Below are positions 17,483 to 25,336 of a stretch of DNA of 64,000 bases, one piece after another. Every line of letters begins with the position of its first letter. Positions within the stretch are counted from its first letter, which is position 1. This DNA comes from Desulfoluna spongiiphila (GTDB lineage Bacteria; Desulfobacterota; Desulfobacteria; Desulfobacterales; Desulfolunaceae), in NCBI RefSeq assembly GCF_900101345.1, contig NZ_FMUX01000006.1, positions 124,001-188,000 on the forward strand, written 5' to 3'. The position numbers were made by a program, and so were the translations under genes. A model generated the notes under the pieces. The model had not been told where the DNA came from and did no database searches. It worked only from the letters and a program-made list of their open reading frames with translations.

Positions 17483-18016
17483 TCAGGGTTCGGGGCGGCA
17501 CTGAAAATAGCGGTCCGTGGTTCGCTGGATGGTAAACTGCCCCGAGTCGGTGATTTTTTTCCGGGCGGTCTCGTCGGGCTGATGGCCGCTGTCCATGAAG
17601 AGGACCCCTTCCGGTACCAGAATGCGACGGATGTCCGTGAGCATGGCTGTGGGATCGTCGACCATGTGGAACATGTCCATGGCGTAGACAATATGGACGC
17701 TGTGGTCATCCAAAGGGGTGTCATACCCCCGGGTGAGAAGCCCCATGACGTTGGTGAGCCCCAAGCGAAAGGCCCTTTCGTTCACGGCCTGGATGGCCAG
17801 GGGGTGGATGTCCACCGCCGTCACCAGCCCCGTTTTTCCCACCAGCCGGGAGGCGGCCCGAAGGTATGAGCCCGGTCCGCACCCGTAATCCACCACATGC
17901 ATGCCTTCCATCATCTCAAACTCCGCCAGGATATCCGTGCGCCTGCTGAAGAGGTCCTTGACCCGAAAGGCCAGGGCCATCAGCCTGAAGGCCGTGTTGG
18001 AGAGGTGTTCGTTCAT
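17483..18016 (-). CDS. Class I SAM-dependent methyltransferase
   Basis: A 177-residue cytoplasmic methyltransferase. Motif I is VVDYGCGPGSYL and the acidic SAM-ribose residue is in TAVDIHPLA. The post-I and motif II regions are HIVYAMDMFHMVDD and RRILVPEGVLF. The N-terminal half resembles the UbiE/type 11 group. It has no substrate-defining domain. The GNAT gene is downstream on the same strand, and a pair of repeat copies fills the divergent gap to the MocR gene. Confidence 0.83.
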   Translation of the reverse strand: MNEHLSNTAFRLMALAFRVKDLFSRRTDILAEFEMMEGMHVVDYGCGPGSYLRAASRLVGKTGLVTAVDIHPLAIQAVNERAFRLGLTNVMGLLTRGYDTPLDDHSVHIVYAMDMFHMVDDPTAMLTDIRRILVPEGVLFMDSGHQPDETARKKITDSGQFTIQRTTDRYFQCRPEP

Positions 18017-18060
18017 GTTTTTTCCTTTTTCGTAACTGCTCAGTACCTAAAAGTGAAAGA

Positions 18061-18231
18061 GCCTTCGGAGGCCGTGTCGGTGGCAAAACGTTTAAAAAGT
18101 TTAACACATAGGTTTTAGACGGTAGATTCAATTCAATCTGAATCAAAGGCGAATGTGATTTTCCCTGAGGAACGAAGGGGACAGCGCATTCGCAACCTGC
18201 TTTCAAGGTGGCACACCTTGCCGCCGGAGGC
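18061..18231 (+). repeat. Modular intergenic repeat, full-length copy
   Basis: Contains all modules in order: a degenerate left end and H4, H3 (CGTTTAAAAAGTTTAACAC), a spacer with ATTCAATTCAATCTG, and H2 with stem GCGAATGTGATTTTCCC / GGGGACAGCGCATTCGC around TGAGGAACGAA. Then come AACCTGCTTTC, H1 AAGGTGGCACACCTT and the right end GCCGCCGGAGGC. Confidence 0.87.
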
Positions 18232-18246
18232 AGCCAGGTTAAAGAC

Positions 18247-18440
18247 GCCTCCGGCGGCCCTGCCGGGGGCCAAACTTTTGAAAAGTTTGACAAACAGGTT
18301 TTGCTCAATTTAACAGAAACCTTCGCGGAAGCCCTCACCCTGAGGAACGAAGGGGGAGGGCTTTCGCAACCTGGGGTCCAGCGGATCATCCCCTGGCCGC
18401 CGGAGGCGGGTTTTCCCTGCCCACTTTAACCATAGAAGGC
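18247..18440 (+). repeat. Modular intergenic repeat, second unit, near-identical to 8961-9156
   Basis: A tandem second unit separated by CAGCCAGGTTAAAGA from the first. From 18220 to 18440 it is the same as 8935-9156 except for about five positions. It ends with the shared tail CTTTAACCATAGAAGGC. Confidence 0.88.
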
Positions 18441-18531
18441 ATGCTTTTTCTCATTTACGATGGATCAGAACGGGCCGGCGGTCAAGATGGTGTCTGTATT
18501 TATCTGTGTCCTTTGGATAGATGATATGAAA

Positions 18532-18565
18532 AACTGTATCCATTAAAAATGAAACCAACTGTATC
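18532..18565 (+). promoter_or_regulatory. Direct repeats AACTGTATC upstream of the MocR gene
   Basis: Two exact copies of AACTGTATC start 25 bases apart (18532-18540 and 18557-18565), ending 36 bases before the regulator start. MocR-family regulators such as GabR bind direct repeats near their own promoters, so these are candidate autoregulatory sites. No experiment supports this. Confidence 0.45.
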
Positions 18566-18601
18566 TTTTGGCCTTCAAGGGAGCTGGGGTAGGGTATTGC
18601 C

Positions 18602-20044
18602 ATGAAATCGAACGTTGCGGAGAAAAAGGGGGGACAGCCTCTCTACGAAGAGGTGGCCGGGCGCCTGGCCCTCATGGTGAGGGAGGGCACCTTCAGGCCC
18701 GGGGAGAAGGTGCCGTCGATTCGCGCCATGAGCCAGCGGCTGAAGGTGAGCATCAACACGGTGAAGACCGCCTACGGCCTGCTGGAGGACCGGCGGGTCA
18801 TCGAAGCGCGGCCCCAGTCCGGTTACTACGTGTGCGCACGGCTTCCCGCCATTCCGAGGGAACCGGATGTGCGGCGACCCCTTCTCAACGCCGCGGCCGT
18901 GGAGGCAGGCGAAATGGTCTCCCGTATCATGCGGGATGTCAACGACCCCGAGCGGGTGCAGTTCGGGGCCGCCATCCCTGATCCTGCGATCCTGCCGTCT
19001 GAAAAACTGGGGCGGATCATGGCGGCCGAGGTGCGCAGGGCAAAGGGCCACGGCACCGGCTACGCCATGGGCAGCGGTCTGCCCAAGCTGAGGCACCAGA
19101 TCGCCCGGCACATGCTCAAAGCCGGGGTAACCCTTGCCGCCGATGAGATCCTTATCACCTCGGGGGCCTCGGAAGGGGTCTCCCTGGCCATGAAGGTCCT
19201 GTGCCGACCCGGGGACACCGTGGTGACCGGGGCCCCGGTTTACTTCAATTTTTTGCAGCTGTTCCGGGAGCTGGGGCTCAAGGTCCTTGAGGTGCCTTCA
19301 TCGCCCGTGGATGGGATTCATCTGGATGCCCTGGAGCGCGCCCTGTCCCGAAACCGGGTGAGCGCCTGCCTTCAGGTGACCAACTTCAACAACCCCCTGG
19401 GGGTCTCCCTCTCCGAGGAGAAGAAGAAAGACCTGGTGGCGCTTCTTGCGCGGTATCAGGTCCCCCTGGTGGAAGACGACATCAATGGGGACATCGCCTT
19501 TGACGGCCGTCGCCCCGGGGTCTGTAAGGCCTACGACAAGAGCGGCATGGTGATCCTCTGCTCCTCCTTTTCCAAGACCCTGGCCCCGGGGTACCGGGTG
19601 GGATGGATGGTCTCAGGCAGGTTTCGGGAGCGTATGCAGCGCCTGAAGATGGTCTCCTCCCTGGCCACGGCCCTGCCCCCCCAGCTGGCCGTGGCCGAGT
19701 TCCTGGCCAACGGCGGCTACGAACACCACCTGCGGGGATTGGGGCGCACCTGCGCCCAGCGGGTGGCGGCCATGGGGGAGATGGTGGGGGAGACCTTCCC
19801 CGAAGGAACCCGGGTCACACGTCCCTGGGGCGGGTTTACCCTCTGGGTGGAGATGCCCCAGGCCGTGGATTCCATGAAACTCTACGCCGCGGTGGAACCG
19901 ATGGGTATCACCGTGGCCCCCGGGGCCCTTTTCTCCATCGGCGATACCTACCAGCACTACCTGCGCTTAAACGCCGCCGCCTTTACCCCGGAGACCCGGT
20001 GGGCCCTTAAGGCCGTGGGGGATGCTGCACGGGAGCTGGTTTAA
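18602..20044 (+). CDS. MocR-family transcriptional regulator / PLP-dependent aminotransferase
   Basis: A 480-residue fusion of an N-terminal GntR winged helix (about residues 12-80; PLYEEVAGRLALMVREGTF, RAMSQRLKVSINTVKTAY) with a fold-type I aminotransferase domain. The PLP lysine is in SSFSKTLAPGYRVGW, and ITSGASEGVSLAMKVL is the usual cofactor loop. Such MocR proteins sense PLP adducts of amino compounds and regulate neighbouring genes. Downstream on the same strand are a DMT-type exporter, a membrane protein and an Asp/Glu racemase, which are the likely targets. Direct repeats in the promoter may be its sites. Confidence 0.9.
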   Translation: MKSNVAEKKGGQPLYEEVAGRLALMVREGTFRPGEKVPSIRAMSQRLKVSINTVKTAYGLLEDRRVIEARPQSGYYVCARLPAIPREPDVRRPLLNAAAVEAGEMVSRIMRDVNDPERVQFGAAIPDPAILPSEKLGRIMAAEVRRAKGHGTGYAMGSGLPKLRHQIARHMLKAGVTLAADEILITSGASEGVSLAMKVLCRPGDTVVTGAPVYFNFLQLFRELGLKVLEVPSSPVDGIHLDALERALSRNRVSACLQVTNFNNPLGVSLSEEKKKDLVALLARYQVPLVEDDINGDIAFDGRRPGVCKAYDKSGMVILCSSFSKTLAPGYRVGWMVSGRFRERMQRLKMVSSLATALPPQLAVAEFLANGGYEHHLRGLGRTCAQRVAAMGEMVGETFPEGTRVTRPWGGFTLWVEMPQAVDSMKLYAAVEPMGITVAPGALFSIGDTYQHYLRLNAAAFTPETRWALKAVGDAARELV

Positions 20045-20074
20045 TGGTCTGAAAAATCAAAAAACCAAAAACAT

Positions 20075-20218
20075 GCCTCCGGCGGCGAGGTGTGCCACCT
20101 CGAAAGCAGATTGCAAATGCGCTTTTCCCTTTCATTCAAGGCGTGGTGCGGGTATCGCGTTAAATAGCTGTTTATCAAATTTTTCAAAAGGTTGGCCCCC
20201 GGCAGGGCCGCCGGAGGC
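20075..20218 (-). repeat. Modular intergenic repeat, near full-length, minus orientation
   Basis: Starts GCCTCCGGCGGC with H1 GAGGTGTGCCACCTC, has a decayed H2 (the loop reads TTTCATTCAAG and the stem no longer pairs well), a weakened H3, and H4 GCCCCCGGCAGGGCCGCCGG followed by GTTTTTATTT. It lies between the MocR and DMT genes and ends about 34 bases before the DMT start. Confidence 0.83.
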
Positions 20219-20251
20219 GTTTTTATTTCGATTTTTACACCCAACAAAGTG

Positions 20252-21208
20252 ATGGATGATATGCGAAATGTGATGTTTTACGTGATGACGATTTTGATCT
20301 GGGGCTCCACCTGGCTGGCCATTACCTTCCAGCTGGGGCGCATCGACCCCATGGTGTCTGTGACCTATCGGTTTTCCCTGGCCGCGGTGCTTCTTCTGCT
20401 GTGGTGCGCCGTGCGGCGTCTTCCCATGCGGTTTACCATGGGAGAGCACCTGGCCATGGCCGCCCAGGGTTTTTTCCTGTTTGCCCTAAACTACTGGCTT
20501 TTTTATCTGGCGGAGCTTCATATCGCAAGCGGCCTTGCGGCGGTGATTTTCTCCACGGTGATGGTGATGAACGTGGTGAACGGGGCTTTGTTTCTCAAGA
20601 CGCCCGTGGACGCCAAAGTGGTGGCGGGGGGCGCTTTGGGCCTTGTGGGCATCGGGCTGGTGTTTCGGCCTGAGCTCACCTCGTTTCACCTGGGAGACAG
20701 CGGGGCCAAGGGGTTGCTGCTCTGCTTTGCGGCCACCTACCTGGCCTCCATCGGCAATATCCTGTCCGCCCGCAACCAGAAAGCTGGGCTTCCCGTGGTG
20801 CAGACCAATGCCTTCGGCATGCTGTACGGGGCCCTGCTCATGCTGGGCCTGTCCGCCCTTCTGGGACGCTCCTTTGCTTTTGAGATGAGCACGGCCTATG
20901 TGGGGTCCCTGGTTTACCTGGCGGTCTTCGGGTCCATCGTGGCCTTTGGCTGCTACCTTTCCCTTATAGGCCGCATCGGCGCGGACCGGGCTGCCTATGC
21001 CACCCTGGTCTTTCCGGTGGTGGCCCTGGTGATCTCCACGGTCTGGGAAGGGTATCAGTGGAGCGGGTTCGCCTTCAGCGGCGTAGCCCTGATTCTTGGG
21101 GGGAACCTTTTGCTGCTCAACCGAAAAGAAGCCAAGAAGAAGCCCGGGCCGGACTGTTCCGTGTCATCACAACCGGCAACGAAATCCCCAGAGACCATGA
21201 CCGCCTGA
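20252..21208 (+). CDS. DMT-superfamily (EamA) transporter
   Basis: A 318-residue inner-membrane protein with about ten hydrophobic helices in two EamA repeats. The N-terminal FYVMTILIWGSTWLAITFQL and the second repeat near ATYLASIGNILSARNQ are typical. Members export amino acids or other metabolites by secondary transport. The start is ATG 20252, or GTG 20249 or ATG 20261 as alternatives; no strong ribosome site separates them. Its place behind a MocR regulator suggests export of an amino compound that the regulator senses. The substrate is unknown. Confidence 0.85.
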   Translation: MDDMRNVMFYVMTILIWGSTWLAITFQLGRIDPMVSVTYRFSLAAVLLLLWCAVRRLPMRFTMGEHLAMAAQGFFLFALNYWLFYLAELHIASGLAAVIFSTVMVMNVVNGALFLKTPVDAKVVAGGALGLVGIGLVFRPELTSFHLGDSGAKGLLLCFAATYLASIGNILSARNQKAGLPVVQTNAFGMLYGALLMLGLSALLGRSFAFEMSTAYVGSLVYLAVFGSIVAFGCYLSLIGRIGADRAAYATLVFPVVALVISTVWEGYQWSGFAFSGVALILGGNLLLLNRKEAKKKPGPDCSVSSQPATKSPETMTA

Positions 21209-21244
21209 ACCTGGTCGGACACGATGGAAAGGAACCGATGAACC

Positions 21245-21847
21245 ATGGATATGGTGCTGCAGCTGTGGGGAGGCTCGTTTTACCTCATCAATAAAATGTG
21301 TTTTTCCCTTGCCGAGGGGCGTGGTGAGTCGAGGAAGCGTCAGCTGAAACTCTGGGGCTGGGGAATCTACATTCTCGGGGTCCCGGCCTGGGTGACCATT
21401 TTGATCCTCAAACACAACTGGATTGCCGCATCCATTGAGGCCGGAGGCATTCCTTCCATGGCGCTGGGCTTGTTCAGCGTGTACCGGAACAACGGAAAAA
21501 ACCATGGGGCCCTTGATGGGGTGGCCACGGTCTGCACGTACGGGTTCATGGTACTCGGTGCGGGCTTCAGCCTCTACGATTACCACGGCCTCAACTCGGT
21601 ATCCCAGGTGCTGGAGATCGGGGTGATGGTGGGGTTTCTGATGGGGAGCTATTATCTGGCCAAGGAGAGGCACATCGGGTGGCTTTTTTTTATGCTGATG
21701 AACGGAAGCATGGGTACCCTGATGCTTCTGCAGGAAAAACCCATTTTAGCGTTCCAGCAGGGAGTGTCCCTCTGTTTTGTTATGTACGGCTTCATGCGTG
21801 CCATAGGGACTTCATTGGACGGGGAGAAGGAGATCATGATCCGATAA
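21245..21847 (+). CDS. Polytopic membrane protein, weakly PnuC-like
   Basis: A 200-residue hydrophobic protein with about five or six membrane helices. The last third (LEIGVMVGFLMGSYYLAKER, then a Trp, an Asn-containing helix and a final YGFMRAIG helix) has the arrangement seen in PnuC-type nicotinamide riboside carriers, but I see no decisive motif and would call it unknown. It starts 36 bases after the DMT gene, so cotranscription is likely. A role in uptake or export linked to the racemase downstream is only a guess. Confidence 0.65.
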   Translation: MDMVLQLWGGSFYLINKMCFSLAEGRGESRKRQLKLWGWGIYILGVPAWVTILILKHNWIAASIEAGGIPSMALGLFSVYRNNGKNHGALDGVATVCTYGFMVLGAGFSLYDYHGLNSVSQVLEIGVMVGFLMGSYYLAKERHIGWLFFMLMNGSMGTLMLLQEKPILAFQQGVSLCFVMYGFMRAIGTSLDGEKEIMIR

Positions 21848-22109
21848 GAGAGCTGAGATTCAGTAAAATAGATGCCTTTGCCACACCGCATTTATCCGGG
21901 AACTCCGCCCTCGGGTATTGCCTGATCCGCCACGGGTTGTGGCAGGGTGAGACCGTGGTGATCGAATAAAATGGATCGACGGATCGACCCAACATCTTGA
22001 ATCTCTGAAAGAAAACAGCGCCGGACGAAACGGTTCGGGTGCTTTTCGGCGGCGGGGCGGTGACCCGGATCAACGGACATTATGTGCTAACAGAATAAAG
22101 GAAGAGACC

Positions 22110-22802
22110 ATGAAAACCATCGGACTGCTGGGTGGGATGAGCTGGGAATCCACAGCCAGCTATTACAAAGTTATTAACGAAGGGGTCAAGGGGGCTTTGG
22201 GCGGCCTTCATTCGGCCAAGATCTGTCTGTACAGCGTCGATTTTGAGGAGGTAGAAGCGCTCCAGGATGCCGGAGACTGGGCCGCTGCCGCAGAGCTTCT
22301 CGGCCGCGCCGCAGCCTCGGTGGAGGCCGGGGGCGCAGATTTTCTCATGATCTGCACCAACACCATGCACAAGGTGGCCGAAGACGTGGAGGCGCAGCTC
22401 TCCATTCCTCTTCTTCACATCGCCGATGCCACGGCTGAAGCCCTGACCGCCGATGGGATCTCTAAGGTGGGGCTTCTGGGAACCCGCTTTACCATGGAAG
22501 AGGATTTTTACACAGGCAGGCTCAGTGACCGGTTCGGTCTTGAGGTTGTGACCCCGGATGCCCGAGGCCGTGGGGATGTCCATAACGTGATCTACACGGA
22601 ACTCTGTCGCGGAGAGATCAACCCCTCTTCCAGAGAGCGCTTTGTGGAGATCATCGGAGAGCTTAAAGCCAAAGGCGCCGAAGCCGTGATCCTTGGCTGT
22701 ACGGAGATCGGCTTGCTGGTGGGCCCTTCGGACACCTCGGTGCCCCTCTACGACACCGCTGCCATCCATGCGGCCAAAGCGGTGGCGCGTGCCATTGGGT
22801 AA
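22110..22802 (+). CDS. Aspartate/glutamate racemase family protein
   Basis: A 230-residue cofactor-independent racemase. It starts MKTIGLLGGMSWESTASYYK, the hallmark of the YgeA/aspartate racemase group. The two catalytic cysteines lie in CTNTMHK and GCTEIGLL, one per lobe. YgeA of E. coli acts broadly on amino acids. The ATG at 22110 has GGAAGAG ahead of it. It ends the MocR-exporter cassette. A 262-base gap with no clear gene separates it from the membrane protein. A repeat carrying an intrinsic terminator follows and faces the convergent MCP gene. Confidence 0.9.
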   Translation: MKTIGLLGGMSWESTASYYKVINEGVKGALGGLHSAKICLYSVDFEEVEALQDAGDWAAAAELLGRAAASVEAGGADFLMICTNTMHKVAEDVEAQLSIPLLHIADATAEALTADGISKVGLLGTRFTMEEDFYTGRLSDRFGLEVVTPDARGRGDVHNVIYTELCRGEINPSSRERFVEIIGELKAKGAEAVILGCTEIGLLVGPSDTSVPLYDTAAIHAAKAVARAIG

Positions 22803-22831
22803 GGTTGGGAAAAGGAAAAAGCTGAAAGCAT

Positions 22832-23075
22832 GCCTCCGGCGGCAAGGTGTGCCACCTTGAAAGCAGGTTGCGAATGTGTTTTCCCCTTCGTTCCTCAGGG
22901 AAAAACACATTCGCCTTTGATTTAGATTAATCGGAATCTGTTTTTAAATGCGTTATCCGCTTCATTCCACAGAGAAAATAACACGTGCCTTTGATTTAGA
23001 TTGATTCGAATTTGTTTTTAAAACCTGTTTGTTAAACTTTTTAAAAGTTTAGCCCCCGGCAGGGCCGCCGGAGGC
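22832..23075 (-). repeat. Modular intergenic repeat, full-length, with terminator
   Basis: The clearest full copy. It has the end GCCTCCGGCGGC, H1 AAGGTGTGCCACCTT, and H2 with a 17-bp stem of sixteen Watson-Crick pairs and one G-T when read on the minus strand. Next is a spacer with a partial internal duplication (CTTTGATTTAGATT twice), then CCTGTTTGTTAAAC, H3 TAAACTTTTTAAAAGTTTA and H4. H4 is followed by eight T, making a good intrinsic terminator for the racemase gene. Confidence 0.9.
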
Positions 23076-23101
23076 TTTTTTTTATGCGGTGTACTCTTCT
23101 T

Positions 23102-25324
23102 TCAGATCCTGAATTTTCCCACCTGCTCCTGCAGGCCCCCGGACAGGCCGGTGACGTCTTCTGCGTGGGTATTGACCACGTCGCTGCTGGAGACGAGGGC
23201 GGAGGCGGTGTTGCTGGCCTCGGTGATCTCCCGGGCGATCTGTTCGGCAAAGCGCGCACCGTCTCTGGCCTGGTCGTTGACCAGGGCGATGGCACGGGAG
23301 GACTGGGCCAGGTTGCCTGAGATCTCTCGGGTCGTCACGGACTGCTCTTCGATGGTGGTGCCGATGGTCTGGATGATCCGGTCGATTTTGTGGATGGTGT
23401 CGGCGGTGGCGTTCATGCCGGCGGTGGTGTTTTTGGCGGCGTTCTGGATGCCTACGATCTGTTCGTTGATCCGGGTGGTGGCCGCCCCTGTTTCGTGGGC
23501 CAGGGTTTTGATCTCGTTTGCCACCACGGCAAAGCCCTTGCCGGCTTCCCCTGCCCGGGCCGCCTCGATGGTTGCGTTCAGGGCCAGCAGGTTGGTCTGT
23601 CCCGAGATGTCGTCAATGGTCTGGGAGACTTCGCCGATCTCTTTGGCGGCCTGTCCCAGGGCTTCCATAAGCTCCTTGGCCTGATGGGTTTCGTTGACGG
23701 CGGTCTCCGAGATGGTGCGGGCGTTTTCCGTTTTTCCGGCGATCTCGGAGATGGAGGCGGTCATCTCCTCGGTGGCCGAGGCCACGAGGTGGGCGGTGGA
23801 CGAGGCTTCGTTGAGGGCTTCGGCCATGCTCTCGATGTTACCGCTCATGTCCGAGGCGGCTGTTGCCACGGAATGGAGCTGGTGGGACATGCCGTCGGCT
23901 CCCTTGGTCATCTCCCCGGAGATGGAGAGCAGCTCCCTGGACGCCGAGCCGATGGTCCCCGATCCGTTGGCGATGTCCCGGATCATTCCCTGGAGTTTTT
24001 CGAGGAAGGCGTTGAAAAGGGTTGCCAGTTCCCCGATCTCATCCCGGGCTTCATAGGAGAGGCGACTTGTCAGGTCCCCGTCGCCCTGGGCAATGTCGGC
24101 CACCATGGCGATGACCTGCTGCAAGGGGCCGGTGATGGAGCGGGTGATGAAAATGGCCAGCACCATGCCGATGAGTACCGCCATGGCCCCTACGAGCATG
24201 GCGATGCGCGACAGGGTTCCCGCTGAGTCGGCAAGGGTTCCGGAGCGCGAGCCCGCGATATCCATGGCTTCCCGGTAGATGCCCTCCACGGCCTCTCCGA
24301 TTTCCTGGGCGGAGACACCCATGGTGGCTTCGGCCTCTTCGATGATCTTCTCTTCGTTTATCACCTCGGAAAACGCGCGGTTGTAAGCTTCCAGCTGTTC
24401 GGTGGCCTCGGCCACATGGCGCTGGGTGATGCCCGCCCCTGCCAGTTGTTCGGCCAGGGCCTTGACGGCGTTACCGGTGGCCTCGGCTTCCTTGGGCTCC
24501 CCGTAGAGCAGGTAACTTTTTTCATGGGTTCGGATGGCCAGAAGGAGCTTGCCGGCCATGGGCACATAGACGTCGTTTAAAGATGCCTGGATGTTCTCCC
24601 GTGTGGTGACCATGATTTCATAGAAGTATTCGTCATCGGCAAGCTGTTCAAGGGCGCCTTTGTAGAGTGCCAGCTGTCTGGCCTGGTAATCCTTGCTCTC
24701 CGGGCTGCAGGTGGATCGGGCCAGGGCGGCCTCAAAGGCATCGATGCTGGTGACGAGGTTTTCCCTGGCATCGGCAAAGGTGGTCTGTTTGAACTCCCGT
24801 TCACAGATCCAGAGCCTCAGAAAGGAGAGGTAGAGTTTTTCCACCTGATGGCCCTTCATCTTCTCCGCCAGGATGGCGCCCGCCTTGTTGAGTTCCCCCT
24901 GGAGACCGGAGTGGGCGTCGGCCCCTTTGCGTTCCCAGGCGGCGGCAAGTTCCAAAAAGGAGGCCAGGTAGTGCTCGGAGAGGGCCTTTACCCGCTGGGA
25001 TTTTTCGGCGCTTTTTTTGTATCCCGCCTTGCGGGCAAGGGAGTGGATGGCATCGGCTTTGGCCTGGAGCTGTGCGATGCCCGCGTTTAAGTTGGTGAGG
25101 GTGGCGTCGTCCCGGCTTGTCAGGAAACGGCCCTGGAGCTCCCGGCTTTCGATGAGCAGGGATTTGACGTCGGCTGCGTGTTCAGCGATTTTCAGCTCCA
25201 CCTTCATGAGGTCGTCGACGCTTCCCACCGTGGACCGAACGCAGTACTGGTAGATACCGATGACACCGAGGAGCAGGAACAGGACAATGCCGAATCCCCC
25301 ACCCAGTTTGTAGATCATTTTCAT
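23102..25324 (-). CDS. Methyl-accepting chemotaxis protein with large periplasmic domain
   Basis: A 740-residue chemoreceptor. The first membrane span is at residues 7-26. A large, mainly helical periplasmic domain of about 340 residues follows, then a second span near 370-392, HAMP ([20 protein letters not shown]) and the MA signalling domain with the tip [17 protein letters not shown]. There is no C-terminal CheR pentapeptide. The helical ectodomain resembles HBM/TorS-like modules that can dock binding proteins. It starts 12 bases after the stop of the GlpV-like SBP gene, so the two are translated from one mRNA. The pairing suggests glycerol or polyol taxis. Confidence 0.92.
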   Translation of the reverse strand: MKMIYKLGGGFGIVLFLLLGVIGIYQYCVRSTVGSVDDLMKVELKIAEHAADVKSLLIESRELQGRFLTSRDDATLTNLNAGIAQLQAKADAIHSLARKAGYKKSAEKSQRVKALSEHYLASFLELAAAWERKGADAHSGLQGELNKAGAILAEKMKGHQVEKLYLSFLRLWICEREFKQTTFADARENLVTSIDAFEAALARSTCSPESKDYQARQLALYKGALEQLADDEYFYEIMVTTRENIQASLNDVYVPMAGKLLLAIRTHEKSYLLYGEPKEAEATGNAVKALAEQLAGAGITQRHVAEATEQLEAYNRAFSEVINEEKIIEEAEATMGVSAQEIGEAVEGIYREAMDIAGSRSGTLADSAGTLSRIAMLVGAMAVLIGMVLAIFITRSITGPLQQVIAMVADIAQGDGDLTSRLSYEARDEIGELATLFNAFLEKLQGMIRDIANGSGTIGSASRELLSISGEMTKGADGMSHQLHSVATAASDMSGNIESMAEALNEASSTAHLVASATEEMTASISEIAGKTENARTISETAVNETHQAKELMEALGQAAKEIGEVSQTIDDISGQTNLLALNATIEAARAGEAGKGFAVVANEIKTLAHETGAATTRINEQIVGIQNAAKNTTAGMNATADTIHKIDRIIQTIGTTIEEQSVTTREISGNLAQSSRAIALVNDQARDGARFAEQIAREITEASNTASALVSSSDVVNTHAEDVTGLSGGLQEQVGKFRI

Positions 25325-25336
25325 GGCTGCCTCCTT

